Origin: Microbulbifer sp. YPW16
GTDB lineage: Bacteria; Pseudomonadota; Gammaproteobacteria; Pseudomonadales; Cellvibrionaceae
Assembly: GCF_021290385.1 (NCBI RefSeq)
Contig: NZ_CP089928.1
Coordinates: forward strand, 3,862,001 to 3,926,000
Reading direction: 5' to 3'
DNA: 64,000 nt
Position 1 is the stretch's first letter; each line of letters starts with the position of its first letter. Both the position numbers and the translations under genes were made by a program. The notes beneath the pieces were generated by a model. It worked only from the letters and a program-made list of their open reading frames with translations, searched no databases and was not told the DNA's origin. Shown in pieces: positions 38,089 to 47,418 of the stretch.

Positions 38089-38249
38089 GGACCTGGCTCC
38101 TGCGGTACAAATTTTGTACTAGCATAGCGTGTTGGCAGTGACCGACCCGTCATCGGTCGGTCGCGCTCGCCGCTGTACCTTGCCCTGCCTGGGGTCTGCG
38201 TGTAAGGTAGCGCTCTTTTGGCGTGGCAGGCATTGACCCGCCGATATAA

Positions 38250-38924
<675 letters not shown>

Positions 38925-38972
38925 TGCGCCCGGTCCCGGACTGATCCGGGAATGGGTTCGCCACGTAAAACG

Positions 38973-38994
38973 GCCCCCTGACGGGGGCTTTTTT
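38973..38994 (+). terminator. Intrinsic terminator downstream of adk
   Basis: GCCCCC (38973-38978) and GGGGGC (38983-38988) form a perfect six-pair stem with a four-base loop, followed immediately by six T residues (38989-38994). This is a textbook Rho-independent terminator on the plus strand. Confidence 0.92.
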
Positions 38995-39200
38995 GTGTCC
39001 GGCATATGGGCATCCGGCATACGGTTTGCCGGGTTCGGGGGATTGCCTGTAATTGCTGTTCACATCTGGGGCGCCGATGTATTCCGCTTTATAGTGTTCA
39101 GGTATTCCTTGGGGCTTTGCGGCTGCGATGCCAGGGGCGTTGCCGGCGCGACCCTGGGTACAGCCGGGCGGATCTGTTCAATTTCAAATGGGGCCAGCAA

Positions 39201-40199
39201 ATGACTACAGCCGTTATCCTGATGAATCTGGGGACACCGGAAGAACCCACGCCCGCAGCAGTGCGGCAATTCCTTCGCGAATTCCTTGGCGACCCCCGGG
39301 TTGTTGAGGTTCCCCGCCCGCTGTGGATGGCCATCCTGCACGGATTCGTGTTGCCCTTCCGGCCGGGCAAGATCGCCCCGGCCTACGCGGAAATCTGGGG
39401 CCGTGGACTGGACGGGGAAGCGGTTGAGGGGTCACCGATACACTTCTACACCCGTCGCCAGGTGGAACTGCTGCAGGCGCGCCTCGCTGACCTGCGACCC
39501 GATATTACCGTGGATTACGCCATGACCTATGGCAGGCCCGGCCTTCAGTCCACTGTCGAGCGCCTGCGCCGGGAAGGCTTTGATTCATTCCTGGTGCTGC
39601 CGCTCTATCCCCAGTACTCAGCGACCACCACCGGCGCTATTTATGACCAGGTGGCGAAAATCTATCGGTCCAACCGTGATATCCCCGATATCAGCCTGGT
39701 GCGCGATTATTACCGGCACTCACTCTATATCCAGGCCCTTGCCAGTTCGGTGCGGGAGCACTGGGAAAAACACGGTGCCGCAGAAAAGCTCCTGATGTCT
39801 TTTCACGGTATCCCCCGGGCCAATGTCCGCAAGGGCGATCCCTACGAACAGCAATGCCATGAAACCGCCCGGCACCTGGCCAGTGCGCTGGGACTGGCGG
39901 AGGACCGCTGGCAGATCTGTTTCCAGTCGCGTTTCGGCAAGGCCGAGTGGTTACAGCCTTACACAGATAAAACCCTGGAGGCATGGGGGCGTGAAGGGTT
40001 GGCGAGCGTCGATGTAATCTGCCCGGCATTCGCGGCCGATTGCCTCGAAACCCTGGAGGAAATTGCAGTAGAGAATCGCGCTAATTTCCAGGATAGCGGC
40101 GGGGGTGAATACCGGTATATTCCGTCCCTGAATGCTCGGCCGGATCATATCGAAGCGCTCGCGGCCATTATCGAAGAAAAGCTTCCTCTCTCCTGTTAA
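39201..40199 (+). CDS. hemH: Ferrochelatase
   Basis: A 332-residue protein beginning MTTAVILMNLGTPEEPTP. The catalytic His is in MSFHGIPRAN, and SRFGKAEWLQPYTD and CPAFAADCLETLEEI are typical of bacterial ferrochelatase. It inserts Fe2+ into protoporphyrin IX at the inner face of the membrane, the last step of haem synthesis. The ATG at 39201 is preferred although the frame is open to 39006, because the upstream translation has no family resemblance. Nothing else of the haem pathway is adjacent. Confidence 0.94.
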   Translation: MTTAVILMNLGTPEEPTPAAVRQFLREFLGDPRVVEVPRPLWMAILHGFVLPFRPGKIAPAYAEIWGRGLDGEAVEGSPIHFYTRRQVELLQARLADLRPDITVDYAMTYGRPGLQSTVERLRREGFDSFLVLPLYPQYSATTTGAIYDQVAKIYRSNRDIPDISLVRDYYRHSLYIQALASSVREHWEKHGAAEKLLMSFHGIPRANVRKGDPYEQQCHETARHLASALGLAEDRWQICFQSRFGKAEWLQPYTDKTLEAWGREGLASVDVICPAFAADCLETLEEIAVENRANFQDSGGGEYRYIPSLNARPDHIEALAAIIEEKLPLSC

Positions 40200-40264
40200 A
40201 AATCCGCTTTGTCGCCCTTGAAAGTGAAAAAATGGATCCGAATGGTTGAAAGCGGGATTTTTTT
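40200..40264 (+). terminator. Probable terminator of hemH (long-loop hairpin with T run)
   Basis: AATCCGCTTT just after the hemH stop (from about 40201) is complementary, with one bulge, to AAAGCGGGATT (about 40249-40259), and a run of T residues follows to about 40264. The loop is unusually long (about 38 bases), so folding efficiency is uncertain. Confidence 0.45.
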
Positions 40265-40488
40265 ACCCAAAAAGCTGTTTTTTTGTCCCATTTTTCTTGC
40301 AAAGCAGGTTTTTTTTATTAACTTAGATAAAGTTGCATGGAAATAAACCATGCAACTCGCTCCCTGAGCGCAGCCGGCTACCTGCTGACTGAACTTAAAG
40401 GGAAGTCGAAAGGCGATGACCGCGGCAATCAAGCCGATACACTTTCAGGTAGGTAGGAAGTACTTCTTCTCATACAAGGAGACAAGGG
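40265..40488 (+). promoter_or_regulatory. AT-rich leader of the AlgP-like gene with a perfect inverted repeat
   Basis: This region is clearly more AT-rich than the rest of the window and has several long T runs. It contains a perfect 10-base inverted repeat, AGTTGCATGG (40331-40340) and CCATGCAACT (40348-40357), around the AT loop AAATAAA. There is no T run behind it, so it is more likely an operator or an RNA leader structure than a terminator. A ribosome site (aaggag) precedes the ATG at 40489. Confidence 0.5.
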
Positions 40489-41334
40489 ATGGCACGAGTA
40501 GCAAAAAAGCGTACAGCAAAAAAGAAGGCCACGGCCAAGCGTACCGCCCGGGCAAAAGCTCCGGCTTCACAATCACCTGCAGTAACCAAGGCCCAGAAGT
40601 CGGTTGATTCCGCGACCAAGGCCCTGGATGCCCAGATGGATCGCGTGGCCAAGGCACGTGAGCGGGCCCAGCGGACCGGAACAGCGGCGGCCAAGAAGTC
40701 CCTGACCAGCGCCAACCAGAAGTTAAAGGATTTGCGCGCCAAGTCGGCTTCCGCAAAGCTGGACCTGGCCAAAGCCAAGGCAATGGAAACGGTTCGTCAC
40801 GCGGAAGAGGCAGCCAAGCAAAAAGTTTCCGAGATGGCGGATAGCCTGTCCAGCAAGGCGGAAAAGGATATGAAGGCGGCAGTCGACGCCTTTGAAAAGC
40901 GCTGGAAAAAGTCCCGCGAGAAAGCTGATGCCAAGAAGCTGAAGGCGGCGGAGAAAAAAGCCGAGGCCAAGGTGAAGCAGGCGGCCAAGAAGGCCACCGC
41001 CAAGGTGAAGGCGCTGGACAAGAAAGCCGCGGCCAAGGCCAAGGCTGATGCCAAGAAGGCGGCCAAGAAGAAGACGGCTAAGAAAGCTCCCGGCAAAAAA
41101 GCCGCACGTAAGAAGGCCACCACCAAGCAAGCCGGCCGGCCGAAGAAGTCTGCAGCAAGGGCCGGTAGCGCCCGCAAGGGACAGAAACGCGGACCCGGTC
41201 GTCCCCCCAAGGTGAATGTGGCTGACAGGAAGGCGGCCGCGTCTGGCAAGAAGGCCGCGACCAAAAAGGCCACCAGGAAAAAGGCGGCGAAAAAGTCCAC
41301 GGCTCGCCGTGGCCGTCCGCCCAAGAAGTCCTGA
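40489..41334 (+). CDS. AlgP-like, histone-H1-like DNA-binding protein
   Basis: A 281-residue, extremely Lys/Ala-rich protein. Residues about 1-30 are a basic tail, about 35-165 form a predicted coiled-coil-like helix (TKAQKSVDSATKALDAQMDR and onwards), and the C-terminal half is built of KKA/AKK repeats resembling eukaryotic histone H1 tails. Two AT-hook-like motifs, GPGRPPK and RRGRPPKKS, lie near the end, and GRPKKS is a third weak one. AlgP (AlgR3) of Pseudomonas has this composition and was linked to alginate gene regulation. Here it probably organises the nucleoid. A strong terminator follows. Confidence 0.8.
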   Translation: MARVAKKRTAKKKATAKRTARAKAPASQSPAVTKAQKSVDSATKALDAQMDRVAKARERAQRTGTAAAKKSLTSANQKLKDLRAKSASAKLDLAKAKAMETVRHAEEAAKQKVSEMADSLSSKAEKDMKAAVDAFEKRWKKSREKADAKKLKAAEKKAEAKVKQAAKKATAKVKALDKKAAAKAKADAKKAAKKKTAKKAPGKKAARKKATTKQAGRPKKSAARAGSARKGQKRGPGRPPKVNVADRKAAASGKKAATKKATRKKAAKKSTARRGRPPKKS

Positions 41335-41372
41335 CAACCGGATATCCATTCCGGTTACCCGCAGTATCGAGC

Positions 41373-41398
41373 AAAAGCCCCGGCCTGGCCGGGGCTTT
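41373..41398. terminator. Intrinsic terminator downstream of the AlgP-like gene
   Basis: AAAAGCCCCGGCC and GGCCGGGGCTTTT are a nearly complete palindrome around a short TG centre, flanked by A and T runs. It can terminate transcription on both strands; on the plus strand it ends the AlgP-like transcript 40 bases after the stop. Confidence 0.9.
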
Positions 41399-41491
41399 TG
41401 CGTTTGCGGCCAATTCCGGGGCTCCAGGCCATGAACTGCCGCGGCGGATGTGACACAATCTGCTCCTCGCAATTGATGGGACCCCTCTGCA

Positions 41492-42190
41492 GTGAAAATC
41501 CTCGCCCTGGATACCACCTCCGGCTCCTGCTCGGTCGCCCTGAGCGATGGCGACCTGGTCCGGGAGCAGTTTGTCGCCGCTGAACGCGACCACACCCGCC
41601 GCCTGCTGCCCATGGTTGACCAGGTACTGGCCGAGGCCGGCCTCAAGCTCAGTGATCTCGACGCCCTGGCCGTCAGCCGCGGCCCGGGCTCGTTTACCGG
41701 CCTGCGTATTGCTATCAGTACCACCCAGGGCCTGGCGTACGCCGCGGACCTGCCGGTAATTCCCGTATCCAGCCTCGCTGCACTTGCCGCCGGGGCGAGG
41801 CGCCAGCACCGGGACTGGTCGACCGGGAGCATCATCGCGGCACTGGATGCGCGTATGCAGCAGGTCTACTGGGGAGTTTACTCCGCCGCATCACCGGCGC
41901 AGAGCCTGCTGCCTGAGGCAGTGCAGGACCCGGAAGCGGTGGCTGCGGTGATCGCCGGTGCGGAACTCGACTCCCCCCTTTATGGAGCTGGCCCGGGCTG
42001 GCACTACGAGGGCCTGGCGACGGCACCGGTGACGGCAACGGACCAGAATTGCCCCATCCATGCCCGGGATATCGCTGAGCTGGCCCGTGCGGCCGGCACA
42101 GCGGCGGCAGTCACTGCAGAACAGCTGGAGCCCCTTTACCTGCGCAATGAAGTCACCTGGAAGAAGCGGCAGAAAATCCGCTCGGAATAG
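41492..42190 (+). CDS. tsaB: tRNA threonylcarbamoyladenosine biosynthesis protein TsaB
   Basis: A 232-residue protein with an ASKHA fold: it begins MKILALDTTSGSCSVAL and has the SRGPGSFTGLRI motif around residue 70. TsaB has no catalytic activity alone; it bridges TsaD and TsaE in making N6-threonylcarbamoyladenosine at position 37 of ANN-decoding tRNAs. It starts at GTG 41492, after the terminator of the AlgP-like gene, and is followed by uppP after 15 bases. Confidence 0.93.
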   Translation: MKILALDTTSGSCSVALSDGDLVREQFVAAERDHTRRLLPMVDQVLAEAGLKLSDLDALAVSRGPGSFTGLRIAISTTQGLAYAADLPVIPVSSLAALAAGARRQHRDWSTGSIIAALDARMQQVYWGVYSAASPAQSLLPEAVQDPEAVAAVIAGAELDSPLYGAGPGWHYEGLATAPVTATDQNCPIHARDIAELARAAGTAAAVTAEQLEPLYLRNEVTWKKRQKIRSE

Positions 42191-42205
42191 GAAACCCGGC
42201 CTTAC

Positions 42206-43003
42206 ATGGAAATTTTTCAGATTGTGATCCTGGCCCTGATCCAGGGGCTGACGGAATTCCTGCCCATCTCCAGCTCTGCCCACCTGATCCTGCCCAAGGA
42301 AGTACTGGGGTGGCCGGACCAGGGGCTGGCATTCGATGTTGCGGTCCACTTTGGTTCGCTTTCGGCGGTGATTTTTTATTTTCGGCACGAGGTGTGGGCG
42401 CTGCTGCGCGATGGCCTGGGTGGCCTGGTAAAGGGGGAGTTTACCGATGACGGCCGGCTGGCCTGGTTGATCGTCCTGGCGACTGTCCCCGCGGGCATGA
42501 CCGGTCTGGCGTTCAAGGGGTTTATCGAGCACAACCTGCGCTCTGCGGCGGTGATTGCCGCTGCCACCATTGGCTTTGGTATTCTCCTCTGGTGGGCAGA
42601 TGTGCGTGCCCGCCGTGAATTGACGCTGGCCCAAATGGACTGGAAAAAGGCCCTGTTGATCGGGGTGGCGCAGGCCGTCGCATTGATCCCGGGCACTTCC
42701 CGCTCCGGTATTACCATGACCGCGGGCCTGATGCTGGGAATGAAGCGGGAGGCCGCGGCGAGATTCTCTTTCCTGATGTCGATCCCGGTGATCGCCCTCA
42801 GCGCCCTGTTGCTGACGTTCGACCTGCTCGGTGAGCAATCTGTCCCCTGGGGGGATATATTCCTGGGGGCGTTGCTGTCGGGCATCAGTGCCTACCTGTG
42901 TATTCACTTTTTCCTGCAATTTATCAGCCGCATCGGTATGGCGCCCTTCGCCATTTACCGTCTCCTGCTGGGGGCGGCTCTTATCTGGATGATCTGGGGG
43001 TAA
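42206..43003 (+). CDS. uppP: Undecaprenyl-diphosphatase UppP (BacA)
   Basis: A 265-residue membrane protein with about eight hydrophobic segments. Both catalytic motifs are present: [17 protein letters not shown] near the N terminus and [13 protein letters not shown] in the middle, holding the conserved Glu, Ser and Arg. It removes a phosphate from undecaprenyl diphosphate so the lipid carrier can be reused for peptidoglycan and surface polysaccharides, and gives bacitracin resistance when abundant. It lies between tsaB and a dehydrogenase with gaps of 15 and 6 bases. Confidence 0.95.
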   Translation: MEIFQIVILALIQGLTEFLPISSSAHLILPKEVLGWPDQGLAFDVAVHFGSLSAVIFYFRHEVWALLRDGLGGLVKGEFTDDGRLAWLIVLATVPAGMTGLAFKGFIEHNLRSAAVIAAATIGFGILLWWADVRARRELTLAQMDWKKALLIGVAQAVALIPGTSRSGITMTAGLMLGMKREAAARFSFLMSIPVIALSALLLTFDLLGEQSVPWGDIFLGALLSGISAYLCIHFFLQFISRIGMAPFAIYRLLLGAALIWMIWG

Positions 43004-43009
43004 CTGCCA

Positions 43010-43891
43010 ATGACAACCGTCGCATTCATTGGGCTCGGGGTAATGGGGTATCCGATGGCGGGGTTCCTCGCCCGGGCCGGCCATACAGTGCGGGTATACA
43101 ACCGCACTACCAGCCGTGCACAGCAGTGGGCCGGGGACTACCCGGGCACCGTCTGGCCGACACCGGCGGAAGCGGCGCAGGGAGCGGAGTATGTGTTTGC
43201 CTGTGTGGGTAACGATGACGACCTGCGCGAGGTAGCCTGCGGGGAGCGGGGCGCGTTTGCAGGTATGTCCCGGGGCAGCCTGTTTGTGGATCACACCACG
43301 GCTTCTGCCAATGTGGCGCGGGAACTGGCAGCCCTGGCTGCGGAGCGCGACATCGGATTCCTGGATGCACCGGTCTCCGGGGGCCAGGCCGGGGCCGAGA
43401 ACGGTGCGCTCACGGTGATGGTGGGCGGAGAACCCGATGACTACGAGCGTGCGCTGCCGCTGATCGATCACTACGCCCGCGCGGTCAACCGACTGGGCCC
43501 GGTGGGCAGTGGCCAGCTGTGCAAGATGGTTAACCAGGTCTGTATTGCCGGTGTGGTGCAGGGCCTGGCCGAGGGGCTGCACTTTGCCCGGGCGGCCGGG
43601 CTCGATGCGGAGCAGGTTGTCGAGGTGATCTCCAAGGGAGCGGCCCAGAGCTGGCAGATGGAAAACCGCTACCAGACGATGCTGGCGGGCGAATATGAGC
43701 ACGGGTTCGCAGTCGACTGGATGCGCAAGGACCTGGCCATCGTGCTGGACGAGGCACAGCGCAATGGCGCCCTGCTGCCGGTTACTGCCCTGGTGGACCA
43801 GTTCTACAGTGAGGTGCAGGCCCTGGGTGGTGGTCGCTGGGATACCTCCAGCCTGTTCGCCCGCCTGACGAATGTACGCTCTTTCGACTGA
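43010..43891 (+). CDS. NAD(P)-dependent beta-hydroxyacid dehydrogenase
   Basis: A 293-residue protein of the 3-hydroxyisobutyrate dehydrogenase/GLYR family. The dinucleotide motif IGLGVMGYPMAGFLARAGH, the substrate motif DAPVSGGQAGAENGALTVMVG and the catalytic lysine in GQLCKMVNQ are intact. Family members oxidise 3-hydroxyisobutyrate or reduce tartronate semialdehyde, succinic semialdehyde or glyoxylate; the substrate cannot be chosen from sequence alone. It starts six bases after uppP, so it is probably cotranscribed with it and tsaB. Confidence 0.85.
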   Translation: MTTVAFIGLGVMGYPMAGFLARAGHTVRVYNRTTSRAQQWAGDYPGTVWPTPAEAAQGAEYVFACVGNDDDLREVACGERGAFAGMSRGSLFVDHTTASANVARELAALAAERDIGFLDAPVSGGQAGAENGALTVMVGGEPDDYERALPLIDHYARAVNRLGPVGSGQLCKMVNQVCIAGVVQGLAEGLHFARAAGLDAEQVVEVISKGAAQSWQMENRYQTMLAGEYEHGFAVDWMRKDLAIVLDEAQRNGALLPVTALVDQFYSEVQALGGGRWDTSSLFARLTNVRSFD

Positions 43892-43942
43892 GCCGCATCG
43901 CGCCATGGAAGCAGTGACTTTAGTCCGGGGCGGGGCTGGGAT

Positions 43943-45031
43943 ATGAAAGTCCTGCTGTTGTCCGCCTACGACGCCGGCAGCCACCGCCGCTGGCGCAGGG
44001 GCCTGGTCGCTGCATTACCCGAGTGGGACTGGACGGTGCTCACCCTGCCTCCGCGGTATTTCAGCTGGCGTGTGCGCGGCAACAGCCTCAGCTGGGGGCG
44101 GGGAGAGGCTGCCAAGATTCTGCAGCAGCCCCATGACCTGGTAGTGGCCACTTCCATGACTGACCTGGCCACGCTGCGCGGCCTGGTACCGTCGCTGGGG
44201 GGTATTCCCGCAGCAGTTTATTTTCACGAAAACCAGTTCGCCTACCCTCGCAGCGATCGGGCGTTCCAGTCGGTCGAGCCGCAGCTCCTCAACATCTATA
44301 CCGCCCTTGCCGGCGACCTGCTGTTGTTCAACTCGGAATTCAATCGCAGCACCCTCCTCGACGGCGCCAGGCAGCTGCTGAAACGCTTCCCCGATCACGT
44401 GCCGCCCGCTATTTGCGATGAGATCGAGCAGAAATCACGGGTACTGCCGGTGCCACTCGACGATTCGCTTTTCACCGGGCCAGCCCCAACGGCAACCGGC
44501 CCGGACCGCGATGCCCCGCTGGAAGTCTGCTGGGCGGCGCGCTGGGAATATGACAAGGGTGGCGAGCGGCTGCTGGGGATACTGCAAGGGCTGGAGGAGG
44601 GGCAGGTGAACTACCGGCTGCACCTGCTGGGGGAATCCTTTCGCAACAGTCCCGGGGAGTTCGCCACTATCCGGCGGGAGTTTGCCCATCGGCTGGGGCG
44701 GGTGGGATTCCTGCCCGACCGGCGGCAGTACCTGGAGATCCTGGCGCGCAGCCATGTATTCCTGTCCACCGCCCACCACGAGTTCCAGGGGCTGGCAGTG
44801 ATGGAGGCCTGCGCGCTGGGGTGCTCGCCCCTGGTACCGGACGAGCAGGCCTACCCCGAGTTTTACCCCGTTACCAGCCGCTACCGGGACGTCCGCGAGG
44901 CAGTCGATAAAATAGGCCGTATGGCCGCCGGTACCGCACTGTGCCCGTCACCGGATTTTTCCGGCTATGCATGGCAGCGGCTGGCCCCGGCGTACAGGGA
45001 TTGTCTGGCCGGTGTTGCAAGTATGTCCTGA
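43943..45031 (+). CDS. DUF3524 glycosyltransferase, similar to queuosine-tRNA mannosyltransferase
   Basis: A 362-residue GT-B type glycosyltransferase. The N-terminal part (MKVLLLSAYDAGSHRRWRRG, then SMTDLATLRGL, and FHENQFAYP) has the pattern of the DUF3524 domain, and the C-terminal half is a GT4-like nucleotide-sugar domain (AARWEYDKGG, GLAVMEACALGCSPLVP). Animal members (GTDC1, renamed QTMAN) add mannose to queuosine in tRNA-Asp. Bacterial members are much less studied, and neither the sugar nor the acceptor is established here. No queuosine synthesis gene is visible in the window. It follows the dehydrogenase gene by about 50 bases. Confidence 0.75.
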   Translation: MKVLLLSAYDAGSHRRWRRGLVAALPEWDWTVLTLPPRYFSWRVRGNSLSWGRGEAAKILQQPHDLVVATSMTDLATLRGLVPSLGGIPAAVYFHENQFAYPRSDRAFQSVEPQLLNIYTALAGDLLLFNSEFNRSTLLDGARQLLKRFPDHVPPAICDEIEQKSRVLPVPLDDSLFTGPAPTATGPDRDAPLEVCWAARWEYDKGGERLLGILQGLEEGQVNYRLHLLGESFRNSPGEFATIRREFAHRLGRVGFLPDRRQYLEILARSHVFLSTAHHEFQGLAVMEACALGCSPLVPDEQAYPEFYPVTSRYRDVREAVDKIGRMAAGTALCPSPDFSGYAWQRLAPAYRDCLAGVASMS

Positions 45032-45090
45032 TTTAACCAGTCGTGGTCCGGTGACTACTGGGTTTGGCTGGTAGCTGCGGCTAGACTGCC

Positions 45091-45120
45091 CATCGACGGG
45101 TTCGCCATCGACGGGTTCGC
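45091..45120 (+). repeat. Perfect tandem duplication of 15 bases
   Basis: CATCGACGGGTTCGC occurs twice in direct succession (45091-45105 and 45106-45120). It lies in the gap between the glycosyltransferase and TauE-like genes, about 55 bases upstream of the latter's start. It could be slippage-made and neutral, or a variable spacer in the promoter region. Confidence 0.85.
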
Positions 45121-45173
45121 CCACGATAAGACTCAACAATGCCGGGCCCCGGCGCTGCTGTAGAGACCGTGCC

Positions 45174-45959
45174 GTGCCGGAATTCGCCGAATTCTCCTTT
45201 TTGTCCTCGCTATCGTCGCTGTCCTCCCTGTCGGCGGTGACGCTGGGGCTGCTGCTGGCGGTTTGTGTCGCCAGTGCATTTATATCGGCGGTTACCGGTG
45301 GTGCCGGTGGTGTGCTGATGTTTGCCGCACTCAATGTGGCGATCCCGCTGCGGATGCTGGTGCCGATTCACGGTGCGGTACAGCTGATGAATAATCTCGC
45401 GCGGATCTACTATGTGCGCGAGCACATCCGCTGGGAGTTCTGCCTGCCCTTTTTTGCCGGCTGTACCCTGGGTGCGGCGGTCATGACCATGGGACTGGCA
45501 AGCCTGGACTGGCAGCAGTTGCCGATGGCGCTACTTGCCGTCCTGATTTTTTACACCGTATTGAAACCGAAGAAACTGCCGGAAATCCGCCTGGCCCCGC
45601 GCAACTATTTCTGGGTCGGGATCGGAACCGGGACGCTGGGCATACTGGCAGGCGCCGTGGATCCATTGCTGGCGGCCTTTTTTGTGCGCAGGGACCTCTC
45701 GCCCAAAGAGGTGGTGGCGAATAAATCGGTCATGCAGGCCTGGTGCCATGCGCTCAAGGTGCCCGCGTTCATCTACCTGGGCTTTGCCTTTTCCGATCAC
45801 CTGGGGCTGATACTGCTGTTGACCTTGGCAGCGGTGGTGGGAACCCGGATCGGCATCGCCATGCTCAACCGCCTGGACAGCAGGCTGTTCTTCCGGCTGA
45901 TGCGGTTGGCACTGTTGGTTGCCGGCCTGCGAATCATCTATCAACTGATTGTGAATTAA
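45174..45959 (+). CDS. TauE/SafE-family sulfite/organic-anion exporter
   Basis: A 261-residue integral membrane protein with seven to eight hydrophobic segments and the family motif SAVTGGAGGVLMFAALN near the N terminus, plus GAVDPLLAAFF in the second half. TauE/SafE proteins export sulfite, sulfoacetate or related anions. The amino-terminal LSSLSSLSSLS repeat is coded by near-repeats of nine bases. GTG 45174 is the likely start but lacks a clear ribosome site. An aldehyde dehydrogenase gene starts 13 bases after it, suggesting linked function. Confidence 0.8.
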   Translation: MPEFAEFSFLSSLSSLSSLSAVTLGLLLAVCVASAFISAVTGGAGGVLMFAALNVAIPLRMLVPIHGAVQLMNNLARIYYVREHIRWEFCLPFFAGCTLGAAVMTMGLASLDWQQLPMALLAVLIFYTVLKPKKLPEIRLAPRNYFWVGIGTGTLGILAGAVDPLLAAFFVRRDLSPKEVVANKSVMQAWCHALKVPAFIYLGFAFSDHLGLILLLTLAAVVGTRIGIAMLNRLDSRLFFRLMRLALLVAGLRIIYQLIVN

Positions 45960-45972
45960 CTGGAGCGCCGCC

Positions 45973-47340
45973 ATGGCCGATTATCGCATCCTCAATCCCT
46001 ACGACGGTGAGCTGATCGAAGAGTACGATTTTGCTGACCGCGACGATGTCGAGCGAGTTATTGGCCAACTGGTGGCGGGGCGTGCGGTACAGTCAGCCAC
46101 ACCAGCATTCGAGCGTTCCGATATCCTGTTGCGGCTTGCTGGCCTGCTCCGTGAGCACGCCGATCACCTGGCCAGGCTAATTACCGCCGAGACCGGCAAG
46201 ACCATCAGTGACAGCCGGGTGGAGATCGAGCGCGCGTACAACACAGCCCTGGCGAGTGCCATGGAAGCGCGCGCCATAAACGGCGAGGCACTGGATTCCG
46301 ATGCCTACCCTCCGCAGCGTGAGCGCATCGGCGTGGTGTTGTGGAAGCCGCTGGGCACGGTACTGTGTATCACTCCGTTTAATTTCCCCATCAATATCGC
46401 TGTACACAAGATCGGTCCGGCATTTGCCGCGGGCAACACCATCCTGTTCAAGCCAGGCCCGCAGAACAAGCGTTCGGCGGAATTCCTGGTGGAGCTTTGC
46501 TATCGCGCCGGTATGGATCGCAACGTACTGCAGATGCTGGTGCCGGATATTCCCGCCACCAGCTACGCCGTGGCGCACCCGCAGGTGCAGGCAGTCAACT
46601 TTACCGGCGGCACGGCGGCGGCCAATGCCATTGCCGCAGCGGCCGGTTACAAGAAACTGCTGCTCGAGCTGGGCGGCAACGATCCCCTGGTGGTGATGGC
46701 GGACGGCGACCTGGATGCGGCGGTATCCGCGGCCATCAACCAGCGGTTCGCCACTGCCGGCCAGCGCTGCACTGCGGCCAAGCGTCTGTTTGTGCAGCGC
46801 GAGGTTTACGAAGCTTTCACCGGCAAGCTGCTGGATGCTACCGCCCGCCTGGAAGTCGGCGACCCGATGGCGGAAGATACTTTTGTTGGCCCGCTGATCC
46901 ACACTGCCGCCGCAGACGAGGTGCACGGACGTGTCGAGGATGCGGTGACCCGGGGTGCGCGGGTGCTGTGTGGGCATCGCCGCGAGGGCAACCTGTTGTG
47001 GCCCACGGTTATCGACAGGATCCCGGACGACGCGCCCCTGGTGGCAGACGAGACCTTCGGGCCGGTTATCCCGCTGCGCCCGTTCGACAGCATCGACGAG
47101 GTGATCAGGCTGGTTAATGACAGTCCCTTTGGGCTGCAGGCCGGGGTTTTCACCCGTGACCTGGGCCTGGCCAAGCAGCTGTTCAACGCTCTCGATGTAG
47201 GGCTGCTGGCTGTAAACGACGGCCCGGGCTTCCGCGCGGAGCATTTCCCCTTTGGCGGGGTGAAAGAGAGCGGGGTAGGGCGCGAAGGTGTGCGCTACGC
47301 CATTCGCGAGATGAGCTACCAGAAATCCCTGGTAATCTGA
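45973..47340 (+). CDS. NAD(P)-dependent aldehyde dehydrogenase
   Basis: A 455-residue aldehyde dehydrogenase. The catalytic Cys is in TAGQRCTA and the general-base Glu in LLELGGNDPLV; the Asn of ITPFNFPIN and the GVGREG loop near the end are typical. The C-terminal FGGVKESG is present. It is of the short, lactaldehyde or phosphonoacetaldehyde dehydrogenase-like type, but the substrate is not determined. The partnership with a TauE-type exporter suggests a sulfonate- or phosphonate-derived aldehyde; this is inference only. Confidence 0.85.
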   Translation: MADYRILNPYDGELIEEYDFADRDDVERVIGQLVAGRAVQSATPAFERSDILLRLAGLLREHADHLARLITAETGKTISDSRVEIERAYNTALASAMEARAINGEALDSDAYPPQRERIGVVLWKPLGTVLCITPFNFPINIAVHKIGPAFAAGNTILFKPGPQNKRSAEFLVELCYRAGMDRNVLQMLVPDIPATSYAVAHPQVQAVNFTGGTAAANAIAAAAGYKKLLLELGGNDPLVVMADGDLDAAVSAAINQRFATAGQRCTAAKRLFVQREVYEAFTGKLLDATARLEVGDPMAEDTFVGPLIHTAAADEVHGRVEDAVTRGARVLCGHRREGNLLWPTVIDRIPDDAPLVADETFGPVIPLRPFDSIDEVIRLVNDSPFGLQAGVFTRDLGLAKQLFNALDVGLLAVNDGPGFRAEHFPFGGVKESGVGREGVRYAIREMSYQKSLVI

Positions 47341-47418
47341 CCCTCTCTTGGCCCCGGTTCACAATACTGTTGGCCGGCCTTGTCCAGGGCGCGGATCATC
47401 CACTATACTCCGGCACAA

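Noticed and set aside
41035-41330. Lys/Ala-rich repeats in the AlgP-like gene as a minisatellite or CRISPR-like array
   Set aside because: The repetition is at protein level with varied codons; there are no regular spacers.
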